A DNA stretch of 64,000 bases from Pseudobutyrivibrio xylanivorans (GTDB taxonomy: Bacteria; Bacillota; Clostridia; Lachnospirales; Lachnospiraceae), in NCBI RefSeq assembly GCF_010906925.1, contig NZ_VTVE01000001.1, positions 248,001 through 312,000 on the forward strand, written 5' to 3'. The position numbers were made by a program, and so were the translations under genes. The notes under the pieces are model-generated. The model saw only the letters and a list, made by a program, of their open reading frames with translations, was not told the origin of the DNA and did no database searches. Below are positions 15,649 through 24,366 of this stretch, piece by piece (the first letter of the stretch is position 1; each line of letters opens with the position of its first letter).

Positions 15649-16302
15649 TTAAAATTTTTTTGACAAAAAGTCAAAAAGAGAGTGATTTGTCTGATTATTG
15701 ACTTTTCCACCGTTTTCGGCATTTTCTCCTGAATCCCCACAGATGTCTACGCCTATAATTTGATGGCTTGAGTAAAGGAATTCAAGGTCCTTTAGAAGCT
15801 CATCTAATGTCATGTTTCCCTGGTCCCAATCTGTGATAGCAAATTCTGTTGACAGGGCATCCTTGTCGATTGAAATATAAATTGGCAAATCAGTCGGGAT
15901 ATTTTCTATAGGAGTCTCGTCCCCAACGCCATACGTAAATACGTTTTTTAGATTTGGAAGGGTTTCAGTTGCTTCAAGAACCCATCCGCCGCAAGAAGTA
16001 ATTTCTCCAAAGCTAGGAGTCTGATTGTCAGGGTGATGATCAAATAAAACTAGGTTAAATGGTGTGGTGATTTTCTGAAGCCATAGAAGACTGAGATAGT
16101 GATAGTTTCCAGAATCAATAAAATGAATACCCTCTGCAGAGTATTCATTTAATCGATCTACAAGAATTGATTTGGCAGAGTCATCCAGATAGCAGCGTGT
16201 ACCCTCTAAATCTCTGCAATCAATCATAGTACAATTTTCAATTGTCTCATAGAATGACTGATAGTCGTATGCATCAGTCATTTTTATAATAATTGTTTTC
16301 AT
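15649..16302 (-). CDS. Arginase superfamily protein (ureohydrolase-like)
   Basis: A 217-residue protein with three metal-site motifs of the arginase/agmatinase/deacetylase fold: LFDHHPDNQ (about residue 86), ISIDKDALSTEFA with TDWDQGNMTL (about 142-160), and GVDICGDSGE (about 187). It is shorter than classical arginases (about 300 residues) and lacks their N-terminal GG region, so the substrate (guanidino compound or other) is open. The start overlaps the trkH stop by 4 bp (ATGA), showing translational coupling to potassium uptake genes. Confidence 0.78.
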   Translation of the reverse strand: MKTIIIKMTDAYDYQSFYETIENCTMIDCRDLEGTRCYLDDSAKSILVDRLNEYSAEGIHFIDSGNYHYLSLLWLQKITTPFNLVLFDHHPDNQTPSFGEITSCGGWVLEATETLPNLKNVFTYGVGDETPIENIPTDLPIYISIDKDALSTEFAITDWDQGNMTLDELLKDLEFLYSSHQIIGVDICGDSGENAENGGKVNNQTNHSLFDFLSKKF

Positions 16303-17801
16303 GATTCTTTCATTACCTTGCCAGCATTTTTAGGCTCTTTGGCATGGTATGTTGTGAATAAGTCCTTCCAAATTGTTGGGTGGAAGAGCATAAGTATTGG
16401 GAAAAGCTCTAGACGTCCAGCCAACATATCAAAGATAAGTACAATCTTTGAGAAGTTAGAGAAGAATGCAAAGTTTCCAGTAGGTCCTACTAGACTCATA
16501 CCAGGTCCAATATTGCTCATTGTGGCAATTACGGATGTAAATACAGTTGAAAAATCAAGGTTTTCAAATGATAACAAAATTACGCTCACAAAGAATACCA
16601 GCATAAATGTGCCGAAGAATACGTTGTTAGAGCGGATTGTCTCGTGGTTAACTGGCTTGCCATCCATGATTGTCTTGCGGACACAACGTGGATGTATGTA
16701 GCTAATGAGCTCCTTGTGTACGGCCTTTCCCATAAGTACGAAACGGGAAACTTTGATACCACCACCTGTTGAACCGGCGCAGGCACCGATGAACATGAGC
16801 AGTACTAAAACGCATCGGCTAGTCTGTGGCCAAACAGCAAAGTCTGCTGTGGAGAAACCAGTTGATGATTGAATAGAAGTAACCTGGAAGGCTGCCTTAG
16901 TCAATGCATCAAAAAGTCCTGAGCTGCAGCTAAGAGTATTTACTGTGATGATACCGATAGAAGCAACTGTAAGGAATGAATACATTCTAACCTCTTCCAT
17001 TCGAAATGCTGCGCGAGCGTGGCGGAAGAGTATGTAATAGTAAAAGTTAAAATTGATACCGAAAATGAACATAAATGCGGCAACAATCCATTGGCAGGCA
17101 ACATTGAAGCCACCGATACTGCTTGAGTAGATACCGAAACCACCAGTACCTGCAGTGGCGATACTTGTGTTGATTGCCTCAAATGGAGTCATGCCTGCAA
17201 TGAGAAGAAGTATTATCTCAAGTGCGCATAGTCCAAGGTAAATCAGGTAAAGCATCTGTGCTGTATTTTTAAGCTTTGGAACTAGCTTGCCAACAGATGG
17301 TCCAGGTGATTCAGCCTTCATAAGGTTGAACTGGGAGCCGTCACCACCGGCAAGTGGAATAACTGTAAGGAGAAATACTAGAACTCCCATACCACCAACC
17401 AAGTGAGTAAAGCTTCGCCAGAAAAGAGAGGCATGAGAAAGAGCCTCAACATTTGGCAAAATAGAAGCACCAGTTGTAGTAAAGCCTGAAACTGCCTCGA
17501 ATAAAGCGTCTACGTAGCTTGGAATCTCTCCGGTAAGCCAGAGAGGAATGGCGCCAATAACTGATAAAACTACCCAAGAAGCACCTGTGCAGAAGAAACC
17601 TTCTTTTAGGAAAAAGAAGAATTTCTTAGGTCTGAAGTAGCTATTGATAACACCTAGCACTAGGCAAGGGAAAGCTACGATTGCATATTCAAGCCAAACA
17701 TCTTCATGATAGATAAATGCAACAATAATAGGAAGCATTAGAAATAGGCCCATGAAGCCTACTACATATCCTAATATGAAGCGAATCACGGAATTATTCA
17801 T
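16299..17801 (-). CDS. trkH: TrkH family potassium uptake protein
   Basis: The 500-residue membrane subunit of a Trk/Ktr potassium channel. The four P-loop selectivity segments are visible as SGFTTTGASILP (about 105), ATAGTGGFGIYSSS (about 216), SIQSSTGFSTADFAVWP (about 305) and ATMSNIGPGMS (about 430), with about ten membrane helices. It functions with the cytosolic TrkA, whose gene lies 6 bp upstream, and is regulated by nucleotide binding to TrkA. Confidence 0.93.
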   Translation of the reverse strand: MNNSVIRFILGYVVGFMGLFLMLPIIVAFIYHEDVWLEYAIVAFPCLVLGVINSYFRPKKFFFFLKEGFFCTGASWVVLSVIGAIPLWLTGEIPSYVDALFEAVSGFTTTGASILPNVEALSHASLFWRSFTHLVGGMGVLVFLLTVIPLAGGDGSQFNLMKAESPGPSVGKLVPKLKNTAQMLYLIYLGLCALEIILLLIAGMTPFEAINTSIATAGTGGFGIYSSSIGGFNVACQWIVAAFMFIFGINFNFYYYILFRHARAAFRMEEVRMYSFLTVASIGIITVNTLSCSSGLFDALTKAAFQVTSIQSSTGFSTADFAVWPQTSRCVLVLLMFIGACAGSTGGGIKVSRFVLMGKAVHKELISYIHPRCVRKTIMDGKPVNHETIRSNNVFFGTFMLVFFVSVILLSFENLDFSTVFTSVIATMSNIGPGMSLVGPTGNFAFFSNFSKIVLIFDMLAGRLELFPILMLFHPTIWKDLFTTYHAKEPKNAGKVMKES

Positions 17802-17807
17802 GTCCGA

Positions 17808-19196
17808 TTACCTCAAAGTATCCTTAATATTACCGAATCCGGTATGAGTGGTAACAACCATGACGGTGTCGCCAACTTCTATTGTGTCAGAACCGCTTGG
17901 AATAATGATAGTTCCGTTGCGGTTGATGAAAGCGATAAGTACATTGTCCTTAAATTTAAGAACAGAGAATGGCACGCCAACAGCAGCAGATTTCTCGTTG
18001 ATATTGAACTCGATAGCCTCTACCTTTTGATCAAAGAGATGGTAAAGAGTGAGGATATCATTGCCGTCGCCAGAAGCACTCTTAGCACGTACATATGCGA
18101 TAATTGACTCGGCTGTTATGTGACGTGGATATACAACAGAGCCAAGATTTAACTGTGAAAGTACATTGTCAAAGTTGATACGGTTAACCTTGGTAACAAC
18201 CTTGGCATTGCTGACCTGGTTTGCATAGAGAGTAAGGATAATATTTTCCTCGTCGATTCCTGTAAGAGGAACGAAACTCTCGATATATTCGATGCCTTCT
18301 TCTCTAAGAAGGGACTCGTCGCCGCCGTCGCCATTTATAATAGTAGCTTTTGGAAGTGCGATTGAAAGCTCCTCGCAGCGCTCCTTGCTTCTTTCGATGA
18401 TGCTAACATCAATACGAGCCTGAAGTAGAAGCTTGGCAAGGTAATAAGAAGCCTTACCACCGCCAACGATAAGACAGTTTTTAACCTGACGTGTCTTGAA
18501 TCCGATTTCGCTAAGGAATGTACGGGCAAATCGTCTAGCACCTACCGCACATACGATATCATTTGTCTGGAGTACAAAATCACCAGTTGGGATGATAACT
18601 TCAGAGCCGCGCTTAACAGCTGTGATAAGCACCTTGCTTGAGATTGTTCTATGTAAATCCTTTATGGCGAGTCCGTCAAGAACATTGCCTTCCTCGATTT
18701 TAAACTCAACCATTTCTGCCTGGCCATGGGCAAATGAAGAAACCTCAAGTGTGGATGGAAGAGAGAGAATAGAAGAAATCTCTCTGGCTGCCTCTAACTC
18801 AGGGTTGATAATCATAACAAGACCAAGCTTTTCCTGTAAGTATGAAATTTCTTTTGAGTAGTCTGGGTTTCTAACTCTAGCGATAGAAGCACAATCACCC
18901 ATTTGCTTTGCAATAGTACAGCAAAGGAGGTTGAGCTCGTCAGAGTTGGTAACGGCTATAATGAGATCGGCGTCGTTGATACCAGCCTCAACTTGGGTGC
19001 TGTAGCTGGCGCCATTGCCTTGAATTCCCATTATGTCGTAGAGATTTGTAAGATTATCGATACGGTCCTGATTCTCATCGATGACCACAATGTCATGACC
19101 TTCTTTTGAAAGACGGTCAACAAGGGTACGACCAACTTTACCGCATCCTACGATTATTATTTTAAGTCCTCTTTTTGAGGAGTTACTAAAAGCCAT
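17808..19196 (-). CDS. trkA: Trk system potassium transporter TrkA
   Basis: A 462-residue cytosolic regulatory subunit with two tandem RCK units: IIIVGCGKVGRTLVDRLSKE (NAD-binding, residues 13-32) then a TrkA-C domain, and a second NCLIVGGGKASYYLAKLL (about 241) with another TrkA-C domain ending GDTVMVVTTHTG. It gates TrkH in response to NAD/ATP. TTGGAGG precedes the ATG. It is first in the operon trkA-trkH-arginase-like-kinase-like-phosphoribosyltransferase. Confidence 0.94.
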   Translation of the reverse strand: MAFSNSSKRGLKIIIVGCGKVGRTLVDRLSKEGHDIVVIDENQDRIDNLTNLYDIMGIQGNGASYSTQVEAGINDADLIIAVTNSDELNLLCCTIAKQMGDCASIARVRNPDYSKEISYLQEKLGLVMIINPELEAAREISSILSLPSTLEVSSFAHGQAEMVEFKIEEGNVLDGLAIKDLHRTISSKVLITAVKRGSEVIIPTGDFVLQTNDIVCAVGARRFARTFLSEIGFKTRQVKNCLIVGGGKASYYLAKLLLQARIDVSIIERSKERCEELSIALPKATIINGDGGDESLLREEGIEYIESFVPLTGIDEENIILTLYANQVSNAKVVTKVNRINFDNVLSQLNLGSVVYPRHITAESIIAYVRAKSASGDGNDILTLYHLFDQKVEAIEFNINEKSAAVGVPFSVLKFKDNVLIAFINRNGTIIIPSGSDTIEVGDTVMVVTTHTGFGNIKDTLR

Positions 19197-19291
19197 TTAA
19201 TTGCCTCCAAGATAACTGTAAAAATATGGACAATTCTTAATTACATAATCATCCATATCATAATGTAGTCTAAAAGAGGCAAAAGTGCAAG

Positions 19292-19792
19292 TCAAATTCT
19301 GACATCTACCCGGCGGTTAATCTTTTTAGCCTCTTTATATAAGGCATTTAGGTATTCTGAGTCTTTATCGAAAAAGTTATCAAACTTTGTTTTCTTATAG
19401 TTTTTACCAGCTGATTCGTATACTGAAAGGCTGCCATCCTTATCAACAGTAATTCCGATTTTTTTCAGTTCATCAGCGTACTGGCTATTGAGGTTTTTAA
19501 TATTAGTAAGAGCATGTTTTACTGAAGAGCTATTTGGTGCATATTTTCCAGCCGACTGAAGAGTGTTATTTAACGTATCGGCAAAGGCTCTTATTTTTTC
19601 TTGAGTCTGCTGGTCAGAGGCCTCTTCAAAGTTGTAGTCCTGTAGGTTGCGAATAGCATTCTTAAGAGCTGAAGAGTCCGCAAATGACAAAGTACCGCAA
19701 GTTGCACTTTTGCGGGTTGCACCTGTAACTACTTTTGAATAGTTGTTGTAATATATTCTTAAGCTAAGTGAGTTGGAAACGTTCATACTCAT
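19292..19792 (-). CDS. Hypothetical protein with FliD-like C-terminal motif
   Basis: A 166-residue, serine- and asparagine-rich protein without signal peptide. The stretch KKIGITVDKDGSLSVYE (about residues 116-132) with a following KFDNFF resembles the C-terminal portion of flagellar cap protein FliD, where a GI-T-DG-L pattern precedes the end, and an upstream LNNTLQSAGKY helix fits coiled coil. No other flagellar gene is nearby. AGGAGG lies 8 bases before ATG. Flagellar relationship is inference; it could be a stand-alone filament or surface protein fragment family. Confidence 0.55.
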   Translation of the reverse strand: MSMNVSNSLSLRIYYNNYSKVVTGATRKSATCGTLSFADSSALKNAIRNLQDYNFEEASDQQTQEKIRAFADTLNNTLQSAGKYAPNSSSVKHALTNIKNLNSQYADELKKIGITVDKDGSLSVYESAGKNYKKTKFDNFFDKDSEYLNALYKEAKKINRRVDVRI

Positions 19793-19849
19793 ACTAAAAT
19801 CCTCCTAGTTCTTATATCGGAAGTAATTAATTTTTATTTACTTTGATGG

Positions 19850-19878
19850 TTGAAGATTATGGCGAATTCTCCTATACT
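19850..19878 (+). promoter_or_regulatory. guaA promoter
   Basis: TTGAAG (19850-19855), 17-bp spacer, TATACT (19873-19878), 40 bp before the guaA ATG. No purine riboswitch fits in the short leader. Confidence 0.8.
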
Positions 19879-19918
19879 ATAGGAAATTTAATTTCATATT
19901 AATAAGAAGGAGTGTCAG

Positions 19919-21466
19919 ATGAACCAGGAAAAAGTCATTGTTATCGACTTTGGCGGTCAATATAATCAGCTAGTTGCCCGTCGTGTCAGAGAATGTAACG
20001 TCTATTGCGAAATTTATTCTTATCGTACCCCAATCGAGCAGATTAAAGAAATGAATCCAAAGGGAATTATCCTTACAGGTGGTCCTAATTCATGTTATGA
20101 GGATGGAGCCCCTACATACACCAAGGAGCTTTTTGAGCTTGGTATTCCTGTACTTGGACTTTGCTATGGAGCACAGCTTATGATGCATGTTCTCGGTGGC
20201 AAGGTAGAGAAGGCACCAGTTCGTGAGTACGGTAAGACTGAGACATTTATAGATGGTTGTACAGATACACTTTTTGCAGGTGTTGAAAAGTCTACAATCG
20301 TTTGGATGAGCCATTTTGATTATATTAGCAAGGTGGCACCTGGTTTTGACATAATTGCCCACACTGCTGATTGCCCAGTTGCAGCAGCAGCTTTAGAGGC
20401 TAAAAAGCTTTATGCTATTCAGTTCCACCCTGAGGTACTTCACACAGTACAGGGTAAGGAAATCTTATTTAACTTTGTTCGCAATATCTGCAACACAGCT
20501 GGAAGCTGGAGAATGGATTCCTTTGTTGAGCAGACTATCGGCGAGATTAGAGAGCGCGTAGGCTCAGGCAAAGTATTACTTGCACTTTCAGGTGGTGTTG
20601 ATTCATCTGTACTTGCAGCCCTTCTTGCTAAGGCCATCGGCAAGCAGCTCACATGTGTATTCGTTGACCACGGTCTTCTCCGTAAGAACGAGGGCGACGA
20701 GGTTGAGGGCGTATTTGGACCAGAGGGTTCCTTCGATATTAATTTTGTACGTGTAAATGCAGCTTCCCGCTATTATGCTAAGCTTGCTGGTGTTGAGGAG
20801 CCAGAGCGCAAGCGTAAGATTATCGGAGAGGAGTTCATCCGTGTATTTGAGGAAGAGGCCAAGAAAATTGGCACTGTTGACTTCTTAGCACAGGGAACTA
20901 TCTACCCAGACGTTGTTGAGTCTGGACTTGGAGGCGAGTCAGTAGTTATCAAGTCTCACCACAACGTTGGCGGTCTTCCAGATTATGTTGATTTTAAGGA
21001 AATCATCGAGCCACTTCGCAACCTTTTCAAGGATGAGGTACGTCAGGTAGGTCTTGAGCTTGGTCTTCCAGAGTACCTTGTATTCCGTCAGCCATTCCCA
21101 GGCCCAGGTCTTGGTATTCGTATCATCGGAGAGGTTACAGAAGAAAAGGTCCGCATCGTACAGGATGCTGACTACATCTATAGAACAGAGCTTGCTGAGG
21201 CAGGACTTAAGAAGCTTCCTGATCAGTATTTCGCAGCACTTTCTAATATGCGCTCAGTTGGCGTTATGGGCGACGAGCGTACATACGACTACGCAGTAGT
21301 TCTCCGTGCTGTAGAGACAATCGACTTTATGACAGCCGAGGCTACAGAGATTCCATTTGATGTGCTTCAGCGCGTTATGAGCCGCATCATCAACGAGGTC
21401 AAGGGCGTTAACCGCGTAATGTACGACCTCACATCTAAGCCACCAGGAACAGTAGAGATGGAGTAA
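19919..21466 (+). CDS. guaA: GMP synthase (glutamine-hydrolysing)
   Basis: Converts XMP to GMP with ammonia from glutamine. The 515-residue protein has the class I amidotransferase domain ([18 protein letters not shown] at 8; nucleophile Cys in GLCYGAQLM at about 81; FHPEV at about 168), the ATP pyrophosphatase P-loop [11 protein letters not shown] (about 219), and the C-terminal dimerisation domain ending [13 protein letters not shown]. Full family length. GAAGGAG precedes ATG. Confidence 0.97.
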   Translation: MNQEKVIVIDFGGQYNQLVARRVRECNVYCEIYSYRTPIEQIKEMNPKGIILTGGPNSCYEDGAPTYTKELFELGIPVLGLCYGAQLMMHVLGGKVEKAPVREYGKTETFIDGCTDTLFAGVEKSTIVWMSHFDYISKVAPGFDIIAHTADCPVAAAALEAKKLYAIQFHPEVLHTVQGKEILFNFVRNICNTAGSWRMDSFVEQTIGEIRERVGSGKVLLALSGGVDSSVLAALLAKAIGKQLTCVFVDHGLLRKNEGDEVEGVFGPEGSFDINFVRVNAASRYYAKLAGVEEPERKRKIIGEEFIRVFEEEAKKIGTVDFLAQGTIYPDVVESGLGGESVVIKSHHNVGGLPDYVDFKEIIEPLRNLFKDEVRQVGLELGLPEYLVFRQPFPGPGLGIRIIGEVTEEKVRIVQDADYIYRTELAEAGLKKLPDQYFAALSNMRSVGVMGDERTYDYAVVLRAVETIDFMTAEATEIPFDVLQRVMSRIINEVKGVNRVMYDLTSKPPGTVEME

Positions 21467-21489
21467 TAAGCCCAGTAGTTAATGAATAA

Positions 21490-21530
21490 AAAAGTGCCTT
21501 TGAATGCTTGCATTCAAGGGCACTTTTTTA
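21490..21530 (+). terminator. guaA terminator (left copy of a duplicated terminator)
   Basis: AAAAGTGCC.TTGAATG..CATTCAAGGGCACTTTTTT hairpin with T6. The same 40-bp sequence with one mismatch occurs at 25162-25201, on the other side of the accessory genes. Confidence 0.93.
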
Positions 21531-21596
21531 ATTTGCTGACTATAGGATGGTTATTGATGAGCATAGTGAGTCAATAACAGAGCATGGTTTGGTACA

Positions 21597-21654
21597 AAAA
21601 ACATATACGTTGACAACGTATATGTTTTTCTCTATACTTTAATAAAGTATAGAG
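21597..21654 (+). promoter_or_regulatory. Promoter embedded in two palindromes upstream of the HTH gene
   Basis: TTGACA (21610-21615), 17-bp spacer, TATACT (21633-21638). The -35 box lies at the centre of a perfect palindrome (21597-21629; arms of 15 bp, ACATATACGTT...AACGTATATGT), and the -10 box lies in a second perfect palindrome (21630-21654; CTCTATACTTT AAT AAAGTATAGAG). The first could also act as a terminator. The arrangement suits tight repression, probably by the HTH protein encoded next. Confidence 0.8.
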
Positions 21655-21673
21655 GTGTTGCGGAGGTGATGAT

Positions 21674-21895
21674 ATGGATGTTTCAGCCAGAATAAAGGAA
21701 TTACGAAAGAAAACGGGATTATCGCAAAGTAAGTTCTCTGCAAAATTTGGGATTCCGGTGAGGACTCTTCAACAATGGGAACAAGGAATAAGCGCTCCTC
21801 CGGAATATTTGCTTAGAATGATGGCGTATATTTTGTTGCTTGAGGAAAATCGAATGGGGTCAATTGAAGGCGAAGAAGCCGCAGAAGAAGCATGA
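21674..21895 (+). CDS. Helix-turn-helix (Xre-type) DNA-binding protein
   Basis: A 73-residue protein that is almost entirely an Xre/Cro-type HTH: RIKELRKKTGLSQSKFSAKF with recognition helix PVRTLQQWEQG (residues 27-37). Such proteins act as repressors or antitoxins. GGAGGTG lies close before ATG. Together with the nuclease-fold gene 55 bp downstream and a promoter enclosed by palindromes, it looks like an autoregulated pair. It belongs to the accessory island bounded by duplicated terminators. Confidence 0.82.
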   Translation: MDVSARIKELRKKTGLSQSKFSAKFGIPVRTLQQWEQGISAPPEYLLRMMAYILLLEENRMGSIEGEEAAEEA

Positions 21896-21950
21896 TTGAC
21901 TATGGAACAGAGGACAGGATAGCGAAATATTTATATGGTGGAGGTCTGAT

Positions 21951-23090
21951 ATGGATCAGAAATATAGAGATGCAGTACAGCTTATTAAAACGGCAATTCT
22001 TCAAAGCCAATATGAAGCTGCTAAATCTGTAAATGAAAAACAGTTAATGCTTTACTTTGGCATTGGAAAATATATATCACTTAATTCAAGAAATGGATTT
22101 TGGGGTCAGGGAGCTATTGATACTATTAGTGAACAGCTAGAAAGAGAATTGCCTGGGTTAAGAGGATTTTCAGCAAGAAATTTAAGATATATGAGAACCT
22201 TTTATGAAGAATGGCGAATGCTAGATTCGTCTAGTACAAATACTATTGAAGATAACAATTCTAATTTGGCACCCGCTGGTGCCAAATTGGAAATTGAAAT
22301 ATGGAACCAGCAGGTGCCAAATATAGAAGAATTTCCAGTTGAACAATTTTGTGCGATAGGCTTTTCGCATCATAGGACTATATTAAGTAAATGCAAAGAG
22401 TATGATGAGCGCATATTCTATATAATGAAATGCGCGAATGAAAAACTAAGTAGAGAACAATTAACAGCTAGTATTGTAGCTGAAGACTTTAAGCACCAGG
22501 GTAAATTACCAAATAATTTTGGTGATACAATGCTGACAGGTGTACAAGCACTTAAGGCTATTAGTACATTCAAAGATGAGTACCTTCTAGATTATATAAA
22601 TGTGGAAGAAATTGATATTCGTGATTCAGCTGATATAGACGAAAAAGTTGTAGAAAATGCAATAGTAAATAATGTTAAGAATTTTATTTTAACATTTGGA
22701 AAAGACTTTGCGTTTATAAGTAACCAATATCACTTAGATGCATTTGGAGAAGATCAATACATCGATTTACTCTTCTTTAACAGGGAATTAAATTGTCTGG
22801 TTGCGGTCGAACTCAAGCGAGGAAAGTTTAAACCTTCTTATCTAGGACAGTTACAAGGTTATTTAAGTGTACTAGATGGATATGAAAAAAAGCCACATGA
22901 GAATCCTGCTATTGGACTGATTTTGTGTAAGGATATGAATAAGTCATTTGTTGATTATGTAATCCAAGATTATTCAAAGCCAATGGGTGTTGCAACATAT
23001 AAAACATCTAGAGATATGTCAGAGGAACTTAGAAAAGCCCTTCCTGATATAGAAGAATTAAAGAGATTACTTGATACAGAAAATGAATAA
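21951..23090 (+). CDS. PDDEXK nuclease domain-containing protein (DUF1016/YhcG family)
   Basis: A 379-residue protein with an N-terminal DUF1016 winged-helix-like domain (LMLYFGIGKYISLNS at about 28; FSARNLRYMRTFYEEW at about 74) and a C-terminal PD-(D/E)XK nuclease-like fold: FGEDQYIDLLFFNRELNCLVAVELKRGKFKPSYLGQL (split here as separate motifs: D in YIDLLFF, ExK in AVELKRG), about residues 263-300. Family members occur in defence islands and plasmids; nuclease activity is inferred from the fold. Mild oddity: residues 100-126 hold a low-complexity insert with two near-repeats (NLAPAGAKLE / NQQVPNIEE). GGTGGAGG before ATG. Confidence 0.85.
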   Translation: MDQKYRDAVQLIKTAILQSQYEAAKSVNEKQLMLYFGIGKYISLNSRNGFWGQGAIDTISEQLERELPGLRGFSARNLRYMRTFYEEWRMLDSSSTNTIEDNNSNLAPAGAKLEIEIWNQQVPNIEEFPVEQFCAIGFSHHRTILSKCKEYDERIFYIMKCANEKLSREQLTASIVAEDFKHQGKLPNNFGDTMLTGVQALKAISTFKDEYLLDYINVEEIDIRDSADIDEKVVENAIVNNVKNFILTFGKDFAFISNQYHLDAFGEDQYIDLLFFNRELNCLVAVELKRGKFKPSYLGQLQGYLSVLDGYEKKPHENPAIGLILCKDMNKSFVDYVIQDYSKPMGVATYKTSRDMSEELRKALPDIEELKRLLDTENE

Positions 23091-23108
23091 GCTTTTTTGA
23101 TTGTGTTT

Positions 23109-23137
23109 AACGGGAGCGTGTCACGCTTCCGTTATTT
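23109..23137 (+). terminator. Probable terminator after the DUF1016 gene
   Basis: AACGGGAGCG (23109-23118) pairs with CGCTTCCGTT (23124-23133) with one G-U, followed by ATTT. The T-run is short. Confidence 0.6.
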
Positions 23138-23279
23138 CATAGTCAGAGGAGAAGTAATAGAGTGCAAGGTGCTTTATACGCGACAGATTTACTGTTTTTG
23201 TTGTTTAGACTCATGCTATTTGTTAGAATGTTTCTCAAGTGTAAAGTGAATGAAACTAGAATAAGTTAGGGGGATAATT

Positions 23280-23915
23280 ATGGCATTTGATTTCAAAAAA
23301 GAATATAAAGAGTTTTATATGCCTAAAAATAAACCGGAGATTGTTAATGTACCTAAGGCAAATTACATAGCGGTTAGAGGCAAAGGCAATCCTAATGAAG
23401 AGGATGGAGACTATCAAAAGGCAATTAGTGTACTGTATGCTATCGCATATACGTTAAAAATGAGCTATAAAACTGATTATAAAATCGAAGGCTTCTTTGA
23501 ATATGTTGTTCCGCCGCTTGAAGGCTTCTGGTGGCAGGATAATGTAGATGGAGTTGATTATACAGATAAATCGTCTTTCAATTGGATATCGGTTATTAGA
23601 TTACCTGATTTTGTTACAGAAAAAGACTTCACTTGGGCTGTTGAGACTGCAACTAAGAAGAAAAAATTGGATTGTTCATCTGCAGAGTTTTTGACAATTA
23701 ATGAGGGCTTGTGTGTTCAGATTATGCATTTAGGTCCATTTGATGATGAGCTTGCAACGGTTGCTCTCATGGATGCCTATTTAGCCGAAAATGGATATAT
23801 TAATGATCTTACTGATACAAGACTTCATCATGAGATTTATATGTCTGATGCGAGGAAGGTTGCTCCAGAAAAGTGGAAGACTGTAATTAGACATCCAATA
23901 AGGAAGGAATTATAA
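23280..23915 (+). CDS. GyrI-like small-molecule-binding domain protein
   Basis: A 211-residue cytosolic protein of the GyrI-like family (SOUL/AraC-effector-binding fold). Visible: the N-terminal KKEYKEFYMPKNKPEIV, the beta-strand YIAVRGKGNPNEEDG (about 28), FWWQD in the middle, and EGLCVQIMHLGPFDDE (about 141) containing the acidic ligand-site residue. These stand-alone domains bind or hydrolyse small cyclopropanoid or cationic compounds in some studied cases; the role here is unproven. AGGGGGA precedes ATG. Located in the accessory island. Confidence 0.8.
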   Translation: MAFDFKKEYKEFYMPKNKPEIVNVPKANYIAVRGKGNPNEEDGDYQKAISVLYAIAYTLKMSYKTDYKIEGFFEYVVPPLEGFWWQDNVDGVDYTDKSSFNWISVIRLPDFVTEKDFTWAVETATKKKKLDCSSAEFLTINEGLCVQIMHLGPFDDELATVALMDAYLAENGYINDLTDTRLHHEIYMSDARKVAPEKWKTVIRHPIRKEL

Positions 23916-23918
23916 GTG

Positions 23919-24269
23919 GCTTGAGGGATGATGTTAAGGCTCAAAAAGTTAATGGAAAAAGATATGTAGTAGATTTTAAAATTCAGTCGTTAACTCCTCA
24001 AGAGCGCTTATTGTAGATAAAGAAATAATAGATTTAAGAATAAAAGTAATTTAAGCGGAGATGTACAATTTGACAGAGCTATTTTCTAAACCTGCTGCGG
24101 GAGGAATAATAGAAAAAATTGTTGATGGAGAAGTGTTTGTCCTTATACAAGAGAGATGTAAAGGTAACAATCACTAAATGATTTGAGGGATATGTTGAGA
24201 GATGAAGAGTCTTTTTATCCTATGCATGTTTCAACTTTAAAAAAGTACTTAAAATCAAAAGAGCAGTAA
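23919..24269 (+). pseudogene. Decayed coding region including a NUDIX hydrolase remnant
   Basis: Three short protein-like stretches in different frames with stops between them: 23919-24015 (GLRDDVKAQKVNGKRYVVD...), 24061-24177 (MYNLTELFSKPAAGGIIEK...LIQERCKG, the N-terminal part of a NUDIX hydrolase that ends before the NUDIX box), and 24180-24269 (DLRDMLRDEESFYPMHV...). None forms a complete domain, so this ~350-bp gap looks like fragments of one or two genes decaying by deletion. The rest of the gap up to 24366 holds nothing I can support. Confidence 0.6.
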
Positions 24270-24366
24270 AGAAGTATTACTACTGTCAAATAGTGGAGAT
24301 GTGGATTATACATGTTGATAAAAATAGGTGAATTTGATAGCACAGAATGTTGGGATGAGGGGAGAA

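Noticed and set aside
24290-24366. Additional 24-codon ORF before the AadA-like gene
   Set aside because: It lacks a ribosome binding site, runs out of frame into the AadA-like start and resembles no protein. Probably part of the decayed stretch.
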